Shown: positions 1-8,649, counted from the first letter of the stretch. The stretch is DNA of 64,000 nucleotides from Mesorhizobium sp. M9A.F.Ca.ET.002.03.1.2 (GCF_003952365.1 NZ_CP034443.1:3589001-3653000); one strand, 5' to 3'. Translations and numbers: made by a program. The notes: generated by a model from the letters alone, not told the origin.

Positions 1-757
1 AGCCGCCGTCGACGGGAAGGCAATGTCCGGTGACATAGGCGGATGCCCCGCTCGCCAGGAACACAACGGCTCCGGCCAGATCCTGCATCGTGCCGAAGCG
101 CCGCTGCGGGATCTTGGCCAGCATCGCCGCCTGCCAGTCGGGATCCTCATAGAAGACATCCGTCATCGCCGTATGGAAATACCCCGGAGCGATGGCGTTG
201 ACGCGGATGCCGAGCGATGCCCATTCCGCGGCGAGCGCCCGCGTCATGCCCAGAAGCCCGGACTTGGACGAGCCGTAGGGTACGGCGGTCGGAATGCCGA
301 CATAGGAGGTCAGCGAGCAAAGATTGATGATCGCGCCGCCGCTCTTGCCGGCGGCCATGCGTCGCGCCGCGGCCTGCGCGCAGAAGAAAGCGCCTTTCAG
401 ATTGGTCGATATGATGCGGTCCCACACCGCCTCGTCAACGTCGAGCGAGGGCTGGACCTGCTCATAGCCGGCGTTGTTGACCAGAATGTCGAGCCCGCCA
501 AAGGCTTCCGCGACCTCGTCGACCACCACGCGGATGCGATCGGTGTCGAGCACGTCGAGAGACCGGCAAAGCGACCTTCGCCCGACAGCGCCAATTCGGT
601 CCGCCGTCCCACGAAGGGATGTTTCGTCGCGGGCGGTCACCGCGACGTCGGCACCGGCTGCGGAGAGCGCCTCTGCCATAGCCTGGCCGATGCCGCGGCT
701 GGCGCCCGTCACCAGCGCCTTTTTTCCCGTCAGGTCGAACAAGCGAGTGGCGTCCAT
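1..757 (-). CDS. SDR family oxidoreductase (3'-truncated by window edge)
   Basis: This is a classical short-chain dehydrogenase/reductase, an NAD(P)-dependent alcohol or sugar oxidoreductase of the cytoplasm. Reading from an ATG at 757, the cofactor motif TGASRGIG falls at residues 17-24 and NNAG at 94-97. The catalytic set is Ser148, Tyr161 and Lys165 (YGSSK). About 252 residues are visible with no frameshift, and the frame ends in PVDGG, close to the usual C-terminus, so only the last few residues are missing. The sequence resembles gluconate 5-dehydrogenase-type SDRs, but the substrate cannot be told. It stands alone, transcribed leftward. Confidence 0.9.
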   Translation of the reverse strand, partial: MDATRLFDLTGKKALVTGASRGIGQAMAEALSAAGADVAVTARDETSLRGTADRIGAVGRRSLCRSLDVLDTDRIRVVVDEVAEAFGGLDILVNNAGYEQVQPSLDVDEAVWDRIISTNLKGAFFCAQAAARRMAAGKSGGAIINLCSLTSYVGIPTAVPYGSSKSGLLGMTRALAAEWASLGIRVNAIAPGYFHTAMTDVFYEDPDWQAAMLAKIPQRRFGTMQDLAGAVVFLASGASAYVTGHCLPVDGG

Positions 758-1034
758 GCCGTCATGGTTCCTGCATTTTTCCAAAAAATTGCATGCGGTC
801 GGCTTGGAAACGAACACCAGTTGCGGCCGGTTGTCTATACATCTTGCGCTGGGCTGGGCGGTCTCCGCCAAAATGACACGGCGCCGAGACGCTGCCTGGC
901 GTGAATCCGACCAAGGCGTTCGTCCAACCTCGGGCAGATATCAATCGTCGCGGTCCAGAGCCAAGTTGGTTGGCGCCTGGAACGTGCACCAATCCATACA
1001 GCAAGCCATTGGCGAACTTCGCTGTTGCCGGAAT

Positions 1035-1433
1035 CTAATGCTGCAGCGTCTCGATGTAACCGGCCAGGTTGTGGATGCGTTCCGTCGTGACAACCTCGCC
1101 GCCACTGGGGCCATAGACTTTTACGTCTTCTTCGAGGAACTGGCGACCCCACACCGGCATTTCGCGGTCGCCATGGCTTGACACGGCATAACGACCGTCG
1201 ATCGTCGCGAAGACCCTCGAATAGGGAAAGGCGCCGCCGTTCCGTTCGGAAAGACGCGTCAGGTCGGCCGGACGCTTCAACAGCACATCGCTCAAGGGCC
1301 CATCGCCCCTGCCGTAGAGGCCGTGGCAGACCGCGCAGGAGTTCAGGTATTCCGCCTCGCCATAACTCATTTCCTGCGCGGTGGACGCCTTGCAGGCCAT
1401 GATTGCGAGAGCCGCCGCAATGAGGAGTTTCAT
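1035..1433 (-). CDS. Small periplasmic c-type cytochrome
   Basis: A 132-residue secreted monohaem cytochrome c, presumably an electron carrier or a subunit of a respiratory chain. A signal peptide spans residues 1-19 (cut near STAQ). The haem-binding CAVCH is at residues 33-37, and Met92 in REMPVWG is the likely distal ligand. The first codon is an ATG at 1433. A perfect FNR/FixK box is centred about 58 bp upstream of that codon, so expression under oxygen limitation is inferred. No oxidase or dehydrogenase gene adjoins it, so its partner is unknown. Confidence 0.88.
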   Translation of the reverse strand: MKLLIAAALAIMACKASTAQEMSYGEAEYLNSCAVCHGLYGRGDGPLSDVLLKRPADLTRLSERNGGAFPYSRVFATIDGRYAVSSHGDREMPVWGRQFLEEDVKVYGPSGGEVVTTERIHNLAGYIETLQH

Positions 1434-1484
1434 CTGCGTATCCCCAATTGGTAACTCAGCCTACAGCGTCAGCACGTGGACACG

Positions 1485-1498
1485 TTGATCCGGATCAA
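1485..1498 (-). promoter_or_regulatory. FNR/FixK-type binding box
   Basis: TTGATCCGGATCAA is a perfect palindrome matching the FNR/FixK consensus TTGAT-N4-ATCAA. Its centre is 58 bp upstream of the cytochrome c start at 1433, which would put it near -41 if the leader is about 17 nt long, the classic class II activator position. A FixK-like regulator is encoded at 26979-27626 in this window. The transcription start is inferred, not seen. Confidence 0.75.
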
Positions 1499-1860
1499 TT
1501 TGCTGCGGGCGGTCCACCAAAATGACACGGGCGCTGGGTCTTCCATTCGCCAGTGCCTGCGAAGCCTCTTGACCTCACAACCGCTGACATCTCCGATAGC
1601 GCGGGCGCAGACGATTTTCGATGCCGTGCGCAAACGCTGATGCACCTCTTCGCTGTTCCGCAGCATCGAACGGTTTACGGTGCAGCGACGGGGCATGTTG
1701 CAGTAGGATGCCGAGGCGTCACAACAGCCATGATTGCGTTTGGCCGCCTTGATGCGCCCCACGCTTCGACGAAATCGACCTTGGATGCCATCCAAAAGAC
1801 GAAAAGGGCACGTCGGATCGCTCGCTGTGCAAATTGAACTCGCGATGTGAGGAGTTCGCC
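1499..1860. other. Gene-poor intergenic stretch with possible mobile-element scar
   Basis: No convincing gene is seen between the FNR box and the Vgb-like gene. A segment at 1509-1534 (GGCGGTC then CCAAAATGACACGG) closely repeats one at 858-881. Both lie in the same orientation, on either side of the cytochrome gene. Short open frames here lack ribosome binding sites and recognisable domains. The repeated segment could be the end of a lost insertion sequence, but no transposase is recognisable. Confidence 0.35.
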
Positions 1861-2832
1861 ATGCTTCGTACGATTGTGCCGACTTTGTTCGCCGCGCTGC
1901 TCTGCTCGGTGGCGGCGCGGGCCGCCTCGGAGGAGGTCCGCTACTATCCCGTTCCGGAGGGCGCCGGCCCGCACGATGTGGCTCCGGCGCCGGATGGATC
2001 CGTGTGGTACACTGCCCAGGGGCAAGGCGCGCTTGGGCGGCTCGATCCTGAGACAAGCGAGGTCGAGCACGTCACCCTCGGCGACGGCTCGGCGCCGCAC
2101 GGCGTGATTGTCGGTCCCGACGGCGCCGCCTGGGTGACCGACAGCGGCCTCAACGCCATCGTGCGCGTCGATCCCGAGACGGAGGCGGTAAAGGCCTTTC
2201 CGCTCCCCGAGGGGCACGGCTACGCGAACCTCAACACCGGTTCCTTCGACAAGGACGGAAGGCTCTGGTTCACGGGGCAGAACGGCATTTACGGCAGGCT
2301 CGATCCGGCGAGCGGCAAGGTCGACGTCTGGAACGCGCCGCGTGGTCGCGGCCCCTACGGGATCACGACCACGCCGTCCGGCGAGGTCTACTACGCCTCG
2401 CTCGCCAGCAACCATATCGCCCGGATCGATCTTTCGACCGGCGAGGCTTCCCCGATCGACCCGCCGACCGCGGATCAGGGCGCCCGCCGCGTCTGGTCCG
2501 ATTCCAAAGGTCGCATCTGGGTCAGCGAATGGGACGCCGGCCAGGTCAGCGTCTTCGATCCGGCAGCGAACGATTGGCGGAGTTGGAAGCTGCCCGGAGA
2601 CGAGCCCCAGGCCTACGCCGTCTATGTCGATGAAAGCGACAAGGTCTGGCTCACCGATTTCAGCGCCAACGCCATCGTCCGCTTCGACCCGGAGACGGAG
2701 ACCTTCGCGAACTTCCCGTCCGACCGCGACAACGCCAACGTGCGTCAGCTCAACGGGCGCTCCGGCGAGGTATGGGGTGCGGAGTCCGGTACCGACCGCC
2801 TCGTCGTGATCGAGACCGAAACGGGCGGCTGA
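1861..2832 (+). CDS. Virginiamycin B lyase-like beta-propeller protein, exported
   Basis: A 323-residue protein of the streptogramin lyase (Vgb)/SMP-30-like propeller type. A signal peptide (to about residue 20, AARA) is followed by repeats of the form DGxxWxT and RxDPETxxV, about seven blades. The start at 1861 is preferred because GAGGAG at 1849-1854 sits just before it; an in-frame TTG at 1834 lacks a ribosome binding site. Export argues against antibiotic cleavage as the natural role. Many rhizobial members of this family are uncharacterised, so the substrate is unknown. Confidence 0.8.
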   Translation: MLRTIVPTLFAALLCSVAARAASEEVRYYPVPEGAGPHDVAPAPDGSVWYTAQGQGALGRLDPETSEVEHVTLGDGSAPHGVIVGPDGAAWVTDSGLNAIVRVDPETEAVKAFPLPEGHGYANLNTGSFDKDGRLWFTGQNGIYGRLDPASGKVDVWNAPRGRGPYGITTTPSGEVYYASLASNHIARIDLSTGEASPIDPPTADQGARRVWSDSKGRIWVSEWDAGQVSVFDPAANDWRSWKLPGDEPQAYAVYVDESDKVWLTDFSANAIVRFDPETETFANFPSDRDNANVRQLNGRSGEVWGAESGTDRLVVIETETGG

Positions 2833-2918
2833 AAGCAAAGAGGTGCCGCTACACGACCGCGAAGGAGCTCAAGGTTGATGGCAGGTTCGGAACGCTCGCG
2901 CTCTTTTCGGCCAAGCCG

Positions 2919-2944
2919 GGAACATTGTCGATCACCGCGACGTT
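2919..2944 (+). promoter_or_regulatory. Sigma-EcfG (RpoE2) promoter
   Basis: GGAAC at 2919-2923, a 17-bp spacer and CGTT at 2941-2944 match the alphaproteobacterial general-stress sigma factor consensus exactly. It lies 38 bp before the ATG at 2982. Confidence 0.75.
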
Positions 2945-2981
2945 CATAGTCGGAAAGGGACGCTGTTTACGGAGGCCTGTG

Positions 2982-3218
2982 ATGGGCCAGTTCCAGATGA
3001 TCGATCTCGTTTCCGTCATAAACGCCTGTACGAGCGGCCGCGCCGCGGGGCGATTGGTGTCGATGGCCAAAGCCGTGGAAGAGTTGCGGGTGCTGACCGG
3101 TGATTTCATCTCGCCGGACGAAACCGTGGCCAACGCCCTGTCGACGGTGGCGCTGGAGCGCGGCTGCTCGATCCTGTTCGACGAGCAGCCGGGCGCCGAT
3201 ATCCTGCACACGCCATAG
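2982..3218 (+). CDS. Small hypothetical protein, stress-regulated
   Basis: A 78-residue soluble protein with no recognised domain. It begins MGQFQMIDLV and has a hydrophilic, helix-prone middle (MAKAVEELRVL). GGAGG at 2971-2975 gives seven bases to the ATG, and a consensus sigma-EcfG promoter ends 38 bp upstream, which is the main argument that it is real. It may be transcribed together with the next small gene at 3346. Its function is unknown. Confidence 0.65.
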   Translation: MGQFQMIDLVSVINACTSGRAAGRLVSMAKAVEELRVLTGDFISPDETVANALSTVALERGCSILFDEQPGADILHTP

Positions 3219-3345
3219 CAGGAGGCCCGACTGGCGAAGGGCGCCTGAGCGTTACGGAACATCGGCAGCCGCGCCAGCGGGCGCATCCGTTTGACGGCGC
3301 GGTGCCGCATAACATCCAGGTGGGTGAGGGCATCGGAGAAACGCT

Positions 3346-3660
3346 ATGACTGAAAACGAGACCCGTTACGAACACGGCGCGACCAAGTACCCGGCCAAGA
3401 CCGATGCGGACGCTTCGGATCAATTCTCCCAAGAGGCGGCCGGCAACAAGAAGCCTGCCGGGGGGATGGGCCTGACACGGTCAAAGGACGAGGTGGAGGA
3501 CAAGGCCCGTCAGTCTGGAGGGCAGGACCCGGCCAGGCGAGCCACCCCAAGTGGGGCGACGGAAAAGACATCCGGCGCAGGACCCTCGATCGCTGAACGC
3601 TCCAACGATGCCAAGGCTCCGAAGAGCGGCCGCCAGCCAGGCGCCTACGTCAAGGAGTGA
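3346..3660 (+). CDS. Small disordered hydrophilic protein
   Basis: A 104-residue protein rich in Lys, Asp, Glu, Gly, Ser and Ala. It has almost no hydrophobic residues and no predicted fold, a composition seen in stress and desiccation proteins. A ribosome binding site (GGAGAA) precedes the ATG. The upstream GGAAC at 3256 has no CGTT at the right distance, so the gene is probably read through from the EcfG-driven gene at 2982. No family is recognised. Confidence 0.65.
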   Translation: MTENETRYEHGATKYPAKTDADASDQFSQEAAGNKKPAGGMGLTRSKDEVEDKARQSGGQDPARRATPSGATEKTSGAGPSIAERSNDAKAPKSGRQPGAYVKE

Positions 3661-3790
3661 CCGGCCCAGCGAACTTGCAAATCAACTGCATTTGGCTGGC
3701 GCGCAAGCACCGTCAGCCCATCATCGTCTTCAGCGGCTCGTCGAGCGCCGAACGTCGGCAGCGAATATGGTTCCCATTTCACAGATCCGA

Positions 3791-3816
3791 GGAACGGTTT
3801 CGGTGCGTTCCCGGTT
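3791..3816 (+). promoter_or_regulatory. Probable sigma-EcfG promoter (near consensus)
   Basis: GGAAC at 3791-3795, 17 bp, then GGTT at 3813-3816. Only the first -10 base departs from CGTT. It lies 24 bp before the ATG at 3841. Confidence 0.5.
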
Positions 3817-3840
3817 GTTGTGAGGGAAAGGAGATGGTCG

Positions 3841-4002
3841 ATGTTTGAGAACAGCATGTGGTTGGTTGTCGTTGCAGGCGGTCCGCTGATACTGGCAATC
3901 GTGATCGCCTACGCACTTCTCACACGACGCCGTCGCGGTCCCGCGGAACGCAGGGAGAGCGCGCGGGCGACCGAGCGCTTGTACCGCGAGGAGAAGGACT
4001 GA
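3841..4002 (+). CDS. Small single-pass membrane protein
   Basis: A 53-residue protein with one hydrophobic segment (about residues 6-29) followed by RRRR and a charged cytoplasmic tail, so N-out/C-in by the positive-inside rule. The start at 3841 has GGAG at 3829-3832; an in-frame GTG at 3820 is less likely. A near-consensus EcfG promoter is directly upstream and the Ku gene follows. The pattern matches small rhizobial stress-induced membrane proteins of unknown function. Confidence 0.65.
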   Translation: MFENSMWLVVVAGGPLILAIVIAYALLTRRRRGPAERRESARATERLYREEKD

Positions 4003-4052
4003 CGGACGAGCGATCTTGCCCGCGAACCTTGGGCGCGCGGCGAAACGCTGCT

Positions 4053-4078
4053 GGAACAATCGATCACCCTGGAGCGTT
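4053..4078 (+). promoter_or_regulatory. Sigma-EcfG (RpoE2) promoter of the first Ku gene
   Basis: GGAAC at 4053-4057, a 17-bp spacer and CGTT at 4075-4078 form an exact match. It lies 32 bp before the ATG at 4111. It also argues against an in-frame TTG at 4087, which would leave almost no leader. Confidence 0.8.
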
Positions 4079-4110
4079 CGACTATTTTGCACCTTGCCCG
4101 AGGATCCTCG

Positions 4111-4914
4111 ATGGCGCCACGTCCTTTCTGGAAAGGCTATCTGAAGCTCTCGCTCGTGACCTGTCCGGTCGCAATGACGCCTGCTACAACCGAGAGGGAG
4201 AAGGTCCGGTTCCATACGCTCAATCGCAAGAGCGGGCATCGCGTCGTCAGCCAATATATCGATGCCGTCAGCGGCAAGCCCGTTGCTGAGAATGATGAAA
4301 TCAAGGGGTATCAGCGCGGCGAGGACGAATACGTTCTCCTCGAGGATGATGAACTTGACGCGGTTGCGCTGGAGAGCACGCGTACCATCGACATCGACAT
4401 GTTCGTCGACGCCGACAGCGTCGGCTGGATCTGGTACGACAAGCCCCATTATCTCACCCCGGACGATCCGGTCGGGGAGGAGGCATTCTCGGTCATTCGC
4501 GACGCCATGCAGTCGACAGGGATGGTCGGAATATCGCGACTGGTCATGTACCGCCGCGAGCGCGCCGTCATGCTCGAACCGCGAGGCAAGGGCATCGTGC
4601 TGTGGACACTGCGCTATGGCGACGAGGTTCGCGATCCCGAGGATTATTTCGGCAAGATCGACGACGCCAAACCCGACCCGAAAATGATGAATATGGTCTC
4701 GACCTTGATCGATGAGCGAACCAGGCAATGGGATCCAGGCATGACCGGAGATCCTGTCCAGGCGCGGCTGCTGGAGATCATTGCCTCGAAGAAGAAGGGC
4801 AGGAAGCGTCCAGCCAAGGCGAAGGCCAAGGCCGAGCAACCGCCCAGCAACGTGATCAACATCATGGATGCGCTGCGCAAGAGCATCAGCTCGGAGGCTG
4901 GAAAGCGAAAATAG
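4111..4914 (+). CDS. ku: Ku protein, non-homologous end joining (first copy)
   Basis: A 267-residue bacterial Ku, the homodimeric ring that binds DNA double-strand ends and recruits LigD. The N-terminus MAPRPFWKGYLKLSLVTC is diagnostic. The core beta-barrel covers roughly residues 5-230, and a Lys/Ala-rich tail (KKKGRKRPAKAKAKAE) precedes VINIMDALRKSI, the usual end. The gene sits behind an exact EcfG promoter, so induction in stationary phase or stress is expected. It converges on a second Ku gene 83 bp downstream. No LigD is present in the window. Confidence 0.95.
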   Translation: MAPRPFWKGYLKLSLVTCPVAMTPATTEREKVRFHTLNRKSGHRVVSQYIDAVSGKPVAENDEIKGYQRGEDEYVLLEDDELDAVALESTRTIDIDMFVDADSVGWIWYDKPHYLTPDDPVGEEAFSVIRDAMQSTGMVGISRLVMYRRERAVMLEPRGKGIVLWTLRYGDEVRDPEDYFGKIDDAKPDPKMMNMVSTLIDERTRQWDPGMTGDPVQARLLEIIASKKKGRKRPAKAKAKAEQPPSNVINIMDALRKSISSEAGKRK

Positions 4915-4997
4915 GCGCCTGGAGCAGGCCGGTTTGGGGAACGGACCGGGTGACGGAAAAGTAGCGCTTCTTGCGATAGGTCTCGAACGCCCATCTG

Positions 4998-5867
4998 TCA
5001 GCCGGCTTTCCGGTGCGTTGCAGCCTCCTTCGCCTTTGCGTGGCGTGCCGGCTTTGATTTTGCCGGGGGCTTCCTTGTCGAAGGCTGCTTGCCGCCAATG
5101 CCGGCACTTTGGCGCAGCGCGTCCATGAGATCGACGACCTTCTCCCGCTTGGGCCGCTTCGGAATTGCGATCTTCCTGCCTTCGAGCTTTGCCTTCACAA
5201 GCTCGGCAAGCGCCGTCTCATAGCGGTCGTCGAATTTGGTAGGATCGAACTTGCCTTTCTTGGTGTTGATGATGTGTTCGGCCAGTTCGAGCATCTCGCC
5301 CTTGATCTTCAGGTCTGGCACGTCGTCAAAGGCCTTCTCCGCCGAGCGCACCTCGTAGTCGAAGTTCAGCGTCGTCGCGACCAGCCCTTCGTCATAGGCC
5401 CGGATGAGCAGAGTCCGGACACGCCGGAACAGGACGGCCTGGGCGATCGCGGCGACTTTCTTCCTGCGCATGCCTTCGCGGATCAGCCCGAATGCCTCTT
5501 CCGCATGTTTGTCCGGCGGGGCGAGGTAGTACGGCTTGTCGAAATACACGTCGTCGACCTCGGAACAGCCGATGAAGGCCGAAACCGATAGCGTCTTGTC
5601 GCTTTCGGGGACAGCCTCTGCGACCTCGTCGGAGTCGAGCATGACGTAGTCACCCGAACTGATCTCATAGCCTTTGACCTGATCGTCTTTCTCGACGGGT
5701 TTGCCGGTATCGCTGTCGACGAACGCGCGATGCACCCTGTGTCCCGTTGCGCGGTTTATCGTGTGGAAGGCGATCCGCTCGGAGGTCGAGGCCGCCGTAT
5801 AGAGCGCCACCGGACAGCTAAACTCTCCGATTTTCAGGAAGCCCTTCCAATTTGCTCTCGGCGCCAA
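4998..5867 (-). CDS. ku: Ku protein, non-homologous end joining (second copy)
   Basis: A 289-residue Ku paralogue, beginning APRANWKGFLKIGEFSCPVAL after the start codon. The core is followed by KVVDLMDALRQS and a Lys-rich tail (KPPAKSKPARHAKAKEA). The start is taken as TTG at 5867: GAGG lies eight bases upstream, homology begins there, and an exact EcfG promoter sits only 36 bp before it. A longer in-frame version from 6086 would start upstream of the promoter and is rejected. With the convergent copy it could form homo- or heterodimers, as Rhizobiales commonly carry several Ku genes. Confidence 0.93.
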   Translation of the reverse strand: MAPRANWKGFLKIGEFSCPVALYTAASTSERIAFHTINRATGHRVHRAFVDSDTGKPVEKDDQVKGYEISSGDYVMLDSDEVAEAVPESDKTLSVSAFIGCSEVDDVYFDKPYYLAPPDKHAEEAFGLIREGMRRKKVAAIAQAVLFRRVRTLLIRAYDEGLVATTLNFDYEVRSAEKAFDDVPDLKIKGEMLELAEHIINTKKGKFDPTKFDDRYETALAELVKAKLEGRKIAIPKRPKREKVVDLMDALRQSAGIGGKQPSTRKPPAKSKPARHAKAKEAATHRKAG

Positions 5868-5902
5868 GACAACAGCCTCACGGTCACAAGGATTGCACTT
5901 GC

Positions 5903-5928
5903 AACGTGGCGGCGCCAAGATTTGTTCC
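5903..5928 (-). promoter_or_regulatory. Sigma-EcfG (RpoE2) promoter of the second Ku gene
   Basis: On the minus strand, GGAAC (5928-5924), 17 bp and CGTT (5906-5903) match exactly. The TTG start codon of the second Ku gene follows after 35 bp. Confidence 0.8.
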
Positions 5929-5979
5929 TTTGGCGCTTGGCTGTCCTCAAACGCCAGCTGAGGTCGGTGATCCGCGAGT

Positions 5980-8427
5980 CTAGCGGGTAGCTGCAATCTG
6001 ATACCGGCCGACCTGCCTAGCATATCGCTCGATGGGGTGAGGCCTGCCGACCAGAAAACCCTGTACCCCATTGCAGTCTTCTGCACGCAGGAAATCGAGT
6101 TGCGCCGATGTTTCCACGCCTTCCGCGACGATGTTCAGGGAGAGCCCGCGTCCCAATCCGACGATGGCGCGGATGATGGCGCTGGATTGAGGCGTGTTCT
6201 TAAGCTTGGCGACGAAGGATTGATCGATCTTGATCTTATCGAACGGGAAGGATTGCAGGTAGGAGAGAGACGAATAACCGGTGCCGAAATCGTCCATGGC
6301 TATTTTCACGCCAAGCGTTTTCAGCCGCCTGAGGATCGAGCTCGCGCGTGAAAAGTCGTCAAACAGCACGCCCTCCGTAATTTCGAGTTCCAGTCGGCCA
6401 GGATTAAGGCCGGTCTCGAGCAGGACTGTGTGCACCAAAGCCGGAAGATTGCCGTGACGGAACTGGACCGGCGAAAGATTGACCGCGATCTGGATCGGAT
6501 TCGCCCAGGATGCAGCCTCCCGACAAGCCTCACGCAGAATCCATTCGCCAATCGGAATGATCAGTCCGCTTTCTTCAGCCAGCGGGATGAACTTGGATGG
6601 TGAAACCATGCCATGAACTGCATGTCGCCAGCGAGCCAAGGCCTCAAAGCCAATGATCTCACCGGAGACCAGCGCCTGCGGTTGGTAGTACAACATCAGC
6701 TCCCTGCGGAGGATCGCCGACCGGAGATCCTGCTGAAGGACGCGTCGTTCACGCAGCCGCCGGTCCATATCGGCTTCGAACACGCGAAACACGCCACGAC
6801 CCGCAGCCTTTGCGCGATAAAGCGCGGCATCCGCATTGCTGAGGAGCGTGGCCGCGGTCGTGCCGTCGTTTGGGAAGAAGGCGATCCCGATGCTCAAGCC
6901 GACGCGCAGATTATGACCCTCGATGTCGAAATCTTCCGCCACTGTTTCCAGTAGACGATCGGCGAGCGCTACCGCGGTCGCAGGCTGCTGGCCGTCAGTG
7001 ACGATGAGGGTGAATTCGTCGCCGCCAATGCGAGCCAGGAATGCGCCATTCGCCGCTGCGGCAAGACGGTTCGACATTTTACGCAGAAGTTCGTCTCCCG
7101 CCGAGTGGCCGAACACGTCGTTGATATCCTTGAACCCGTCCAGGTCGAGACACAGCACCGCGAAGCGCTCGCTGTTCGATGACGCCCGCTCAAGTGTGAA
7201 ATTCAGACGCTCCGCAAAGGCGGCGCGGTTTGGAAGATCGGTAAGCGCGTCGTGGTTTGCCAGATGGGCAATGCGCGCCACGGCGCGCTTGCGCTCGGTT
7301 ATGTCCTCGGCAACGCCGAGCAGGTATTTGTTTTTTCCGTCGTCACTATCGACTGCGAGTCTCTTCATCATGAGGTCGCGCATCCCATTGGTGCGCGTGC
7401 GGACAGTCTCCTCCTCTGCGATCTGCAGACGATCGGCGCGCAACACTTCCTGGTCGCGTATGAAGAACGAATCCGCCTCATCCCTCGCAAAGAGGTCGTA
7501 ATCCGTCTTGCCGATCAGTTCATCGCGGGGAATGCCGAGCAATTCCTCGCCCGCGCGGTTCATCAGGATGTAGCGGTGATTTTGAGCTTCCTTGACGAAA
7601 AGCATGGCGGGGACGTTTTCAATGATCGTGTCGAGAAATTCGCGGGTGCGGCGGAGTTCGTCGTTTGCCCGCTTGCGTTCAGTCACATCGACGACCGCCA
7701 CCATTGCCGCCGCGCGGCCTTCATATTGGAACCTCTGGGAGTAGACGATGACGTCGATAAGGCTTCCGTCCGCCTTCAGGTGACGCCATGTCTGGCCAGT
7801 GTCATAACTGTCCCTTTCCGTTCCGGCCATCTTGCGGAGTGCGTCGGCGTCCTCAGCCGGTCTGATGTCGAGCAATGTCATCGCCAGGAACTGCTCTCGA
7901 GTGTAGCCGTAACGCTCGATCGCAGCATCGTTGACAGCCAGAAACCGCAAGCTGCCTCTCTCGTATACCCACATCGGGACAGGGTTGCTGTCGAACAGAA
8001 GTCGCGACGAAGCCTCACGCTGCTTCAGTTCGGTGATGTCGGATAGAGAACCGATGACGAGGCGGGTGCCGTTGGCAAGGCAGGCCCGTTTCTTTCGGGT
8101 CAGGATGGTGCGAACCTCTCCGTGATTGCCGGGGATGAATTCCTCGTTTTCGTTGATTTCGTCAGTCTCCAGCACCAGCCGGTCGATCCGCCGAAAGACG
8201 TCTGCAATCTCCTTTGGCATGAAGTCGTGATCTGTCTTGCCGATCAGTTGCTCGTGTCGATGCCTCATGAGCTCGCACATGCTTTGATTCAGCACGACAA
8301 AACGGTGCTGGTCGTCCTTGATGAATATCGGATGCGGCACAGCGTCGAGCACACGCCGCAGGGCATCAATATCTTCCGCCGGAAATGTCTCGGCCGACGT
8401 TTCGGCTATAGCTTTTGAAGGTGGCAT
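5980..8427 (-). CDS. PAS-PAS-PAS-GGDEF-EAL cyclic-di-GMP signalling protein
   Basis: About 815 residues with no membrane segment. Three PAS sensor domains (about 25-135, 140-260 and 265-385) precede a GGDEF domain with intact GGDEF at about residue 465. An EAL domain (about 560-805) keeps GFEALARWRH and DDFGTGYSSL. It could both make and degrade cyclic di-GMP, linking a sensed signal to motility or polysaccharide output. The start at 8427 (MPPSKAIAE) has GAGAGG upstream; 8460 is possible. It is monocistronic, 112 bp from the second Ku start and transcribed the same way. Confidence 0.93.
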   Translation of the reverse strand: MPPSKAIAETSAETFPAEDIDALRRVLDAVPHPIFIKDDQHRFVVLNQSMCELMRHRHEQLIGKTDHDFMPKEIADVFRRIDRLVLETDEINENEEFIPGNHGEVRTILTRKKRACLANGTRLVIGSLSDITELKQREASSRLLFDSNPVPMWVYERGSLRFLAVNDAAIERYGYTREQFLAMTLLDIRPAEDADALRKMAGTERDSYDTGQTWRHLKADGSLIDVIVYSQRFQYEGRAAAMVAVVDVTERKRANDELRRTREFLDTIIENVPAMLFVKEAQNHRYILMNRAGEELLGIPRDELIGKTDYDLFARDEADSFFIRDQEVLRADRLQIAEEETVRTRTNGMRDLMMKRLAVDSDDGKNKYLLGVAEDITERKRAVARIAHLANHDALTDLPNRAAFAERLNFTLERASSNSERFAVLCLDLDGFKDINDVFGHSAGDELLRKMSNRLAAAANGAFLARIGGDEFTLIVTDGQQPATAVALADRLLETVAEDFDIEGHNLRVGLSIGIAFFPNDGTTAATLLSNADAALYRAKAAGRGVFRVFEADMDRRLRERRVLQQDLRSAILRRELMLYYQPQALVSGEIIGFEALARWRHAVHGMVSPSKFIPLAEESGLIIPIGEWILREACREAASWANPIQIAVNLSPVQFRHGNLPALVHTVLLETGLNPGRLELEITEGVLFDDFSRASSILRRLKTLGVKIAMDDFGTGYSSLSYLQSFPFDKIKIDQSFVAKLKNTPQSSAIIRAIVGLGRGLSLNIVAEGVETSAQLDFLRAEDCNGVQGFLVGRPHPIERYARQVGRYQIAATR

Positions 8428-8649
8428 ATCTGGGCCTCTCGGCGGCGATCGTTGCAGCAAGGTCTTTAGAAATCCTTCAGCGGCCGTCGAGACTTGGATT
8501 TATTCTTCACGCCGGACCTTGGTATCGTCTTCTTGCCCGAAGCTTCTTGGACTGGACTTATGGCAATGCCGGACTGTAGCCGCCCCCTGTCATCCGTAAT
8601 GCATCGGGGAGACTCCGGTCGGCCGGCCGATCCTTCATTGCGTCGGGTC

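Noticed and set aside
1675..2838. Minus-strand open frame of 387 codons opposite the Vgb-like gene
   Set aside because: It is the antisense shadow of a GC-rich gene: the plus strand has the signal peptide, propeller repeats and ribosome binding site.
3256..3291. GGAAC followed by CGTT upstream of the small gene at 3346
   Set aside because: The spacer is 27 bp, far from the 16-17 bp needed for an EcfG promoter.
5868..6086. N-terminal extension of the second Ku from an ATG at 6086
   Set aside because: The extension is not Ku-like and would begin upstream of the exact EcfG promoter at 5903-5928.
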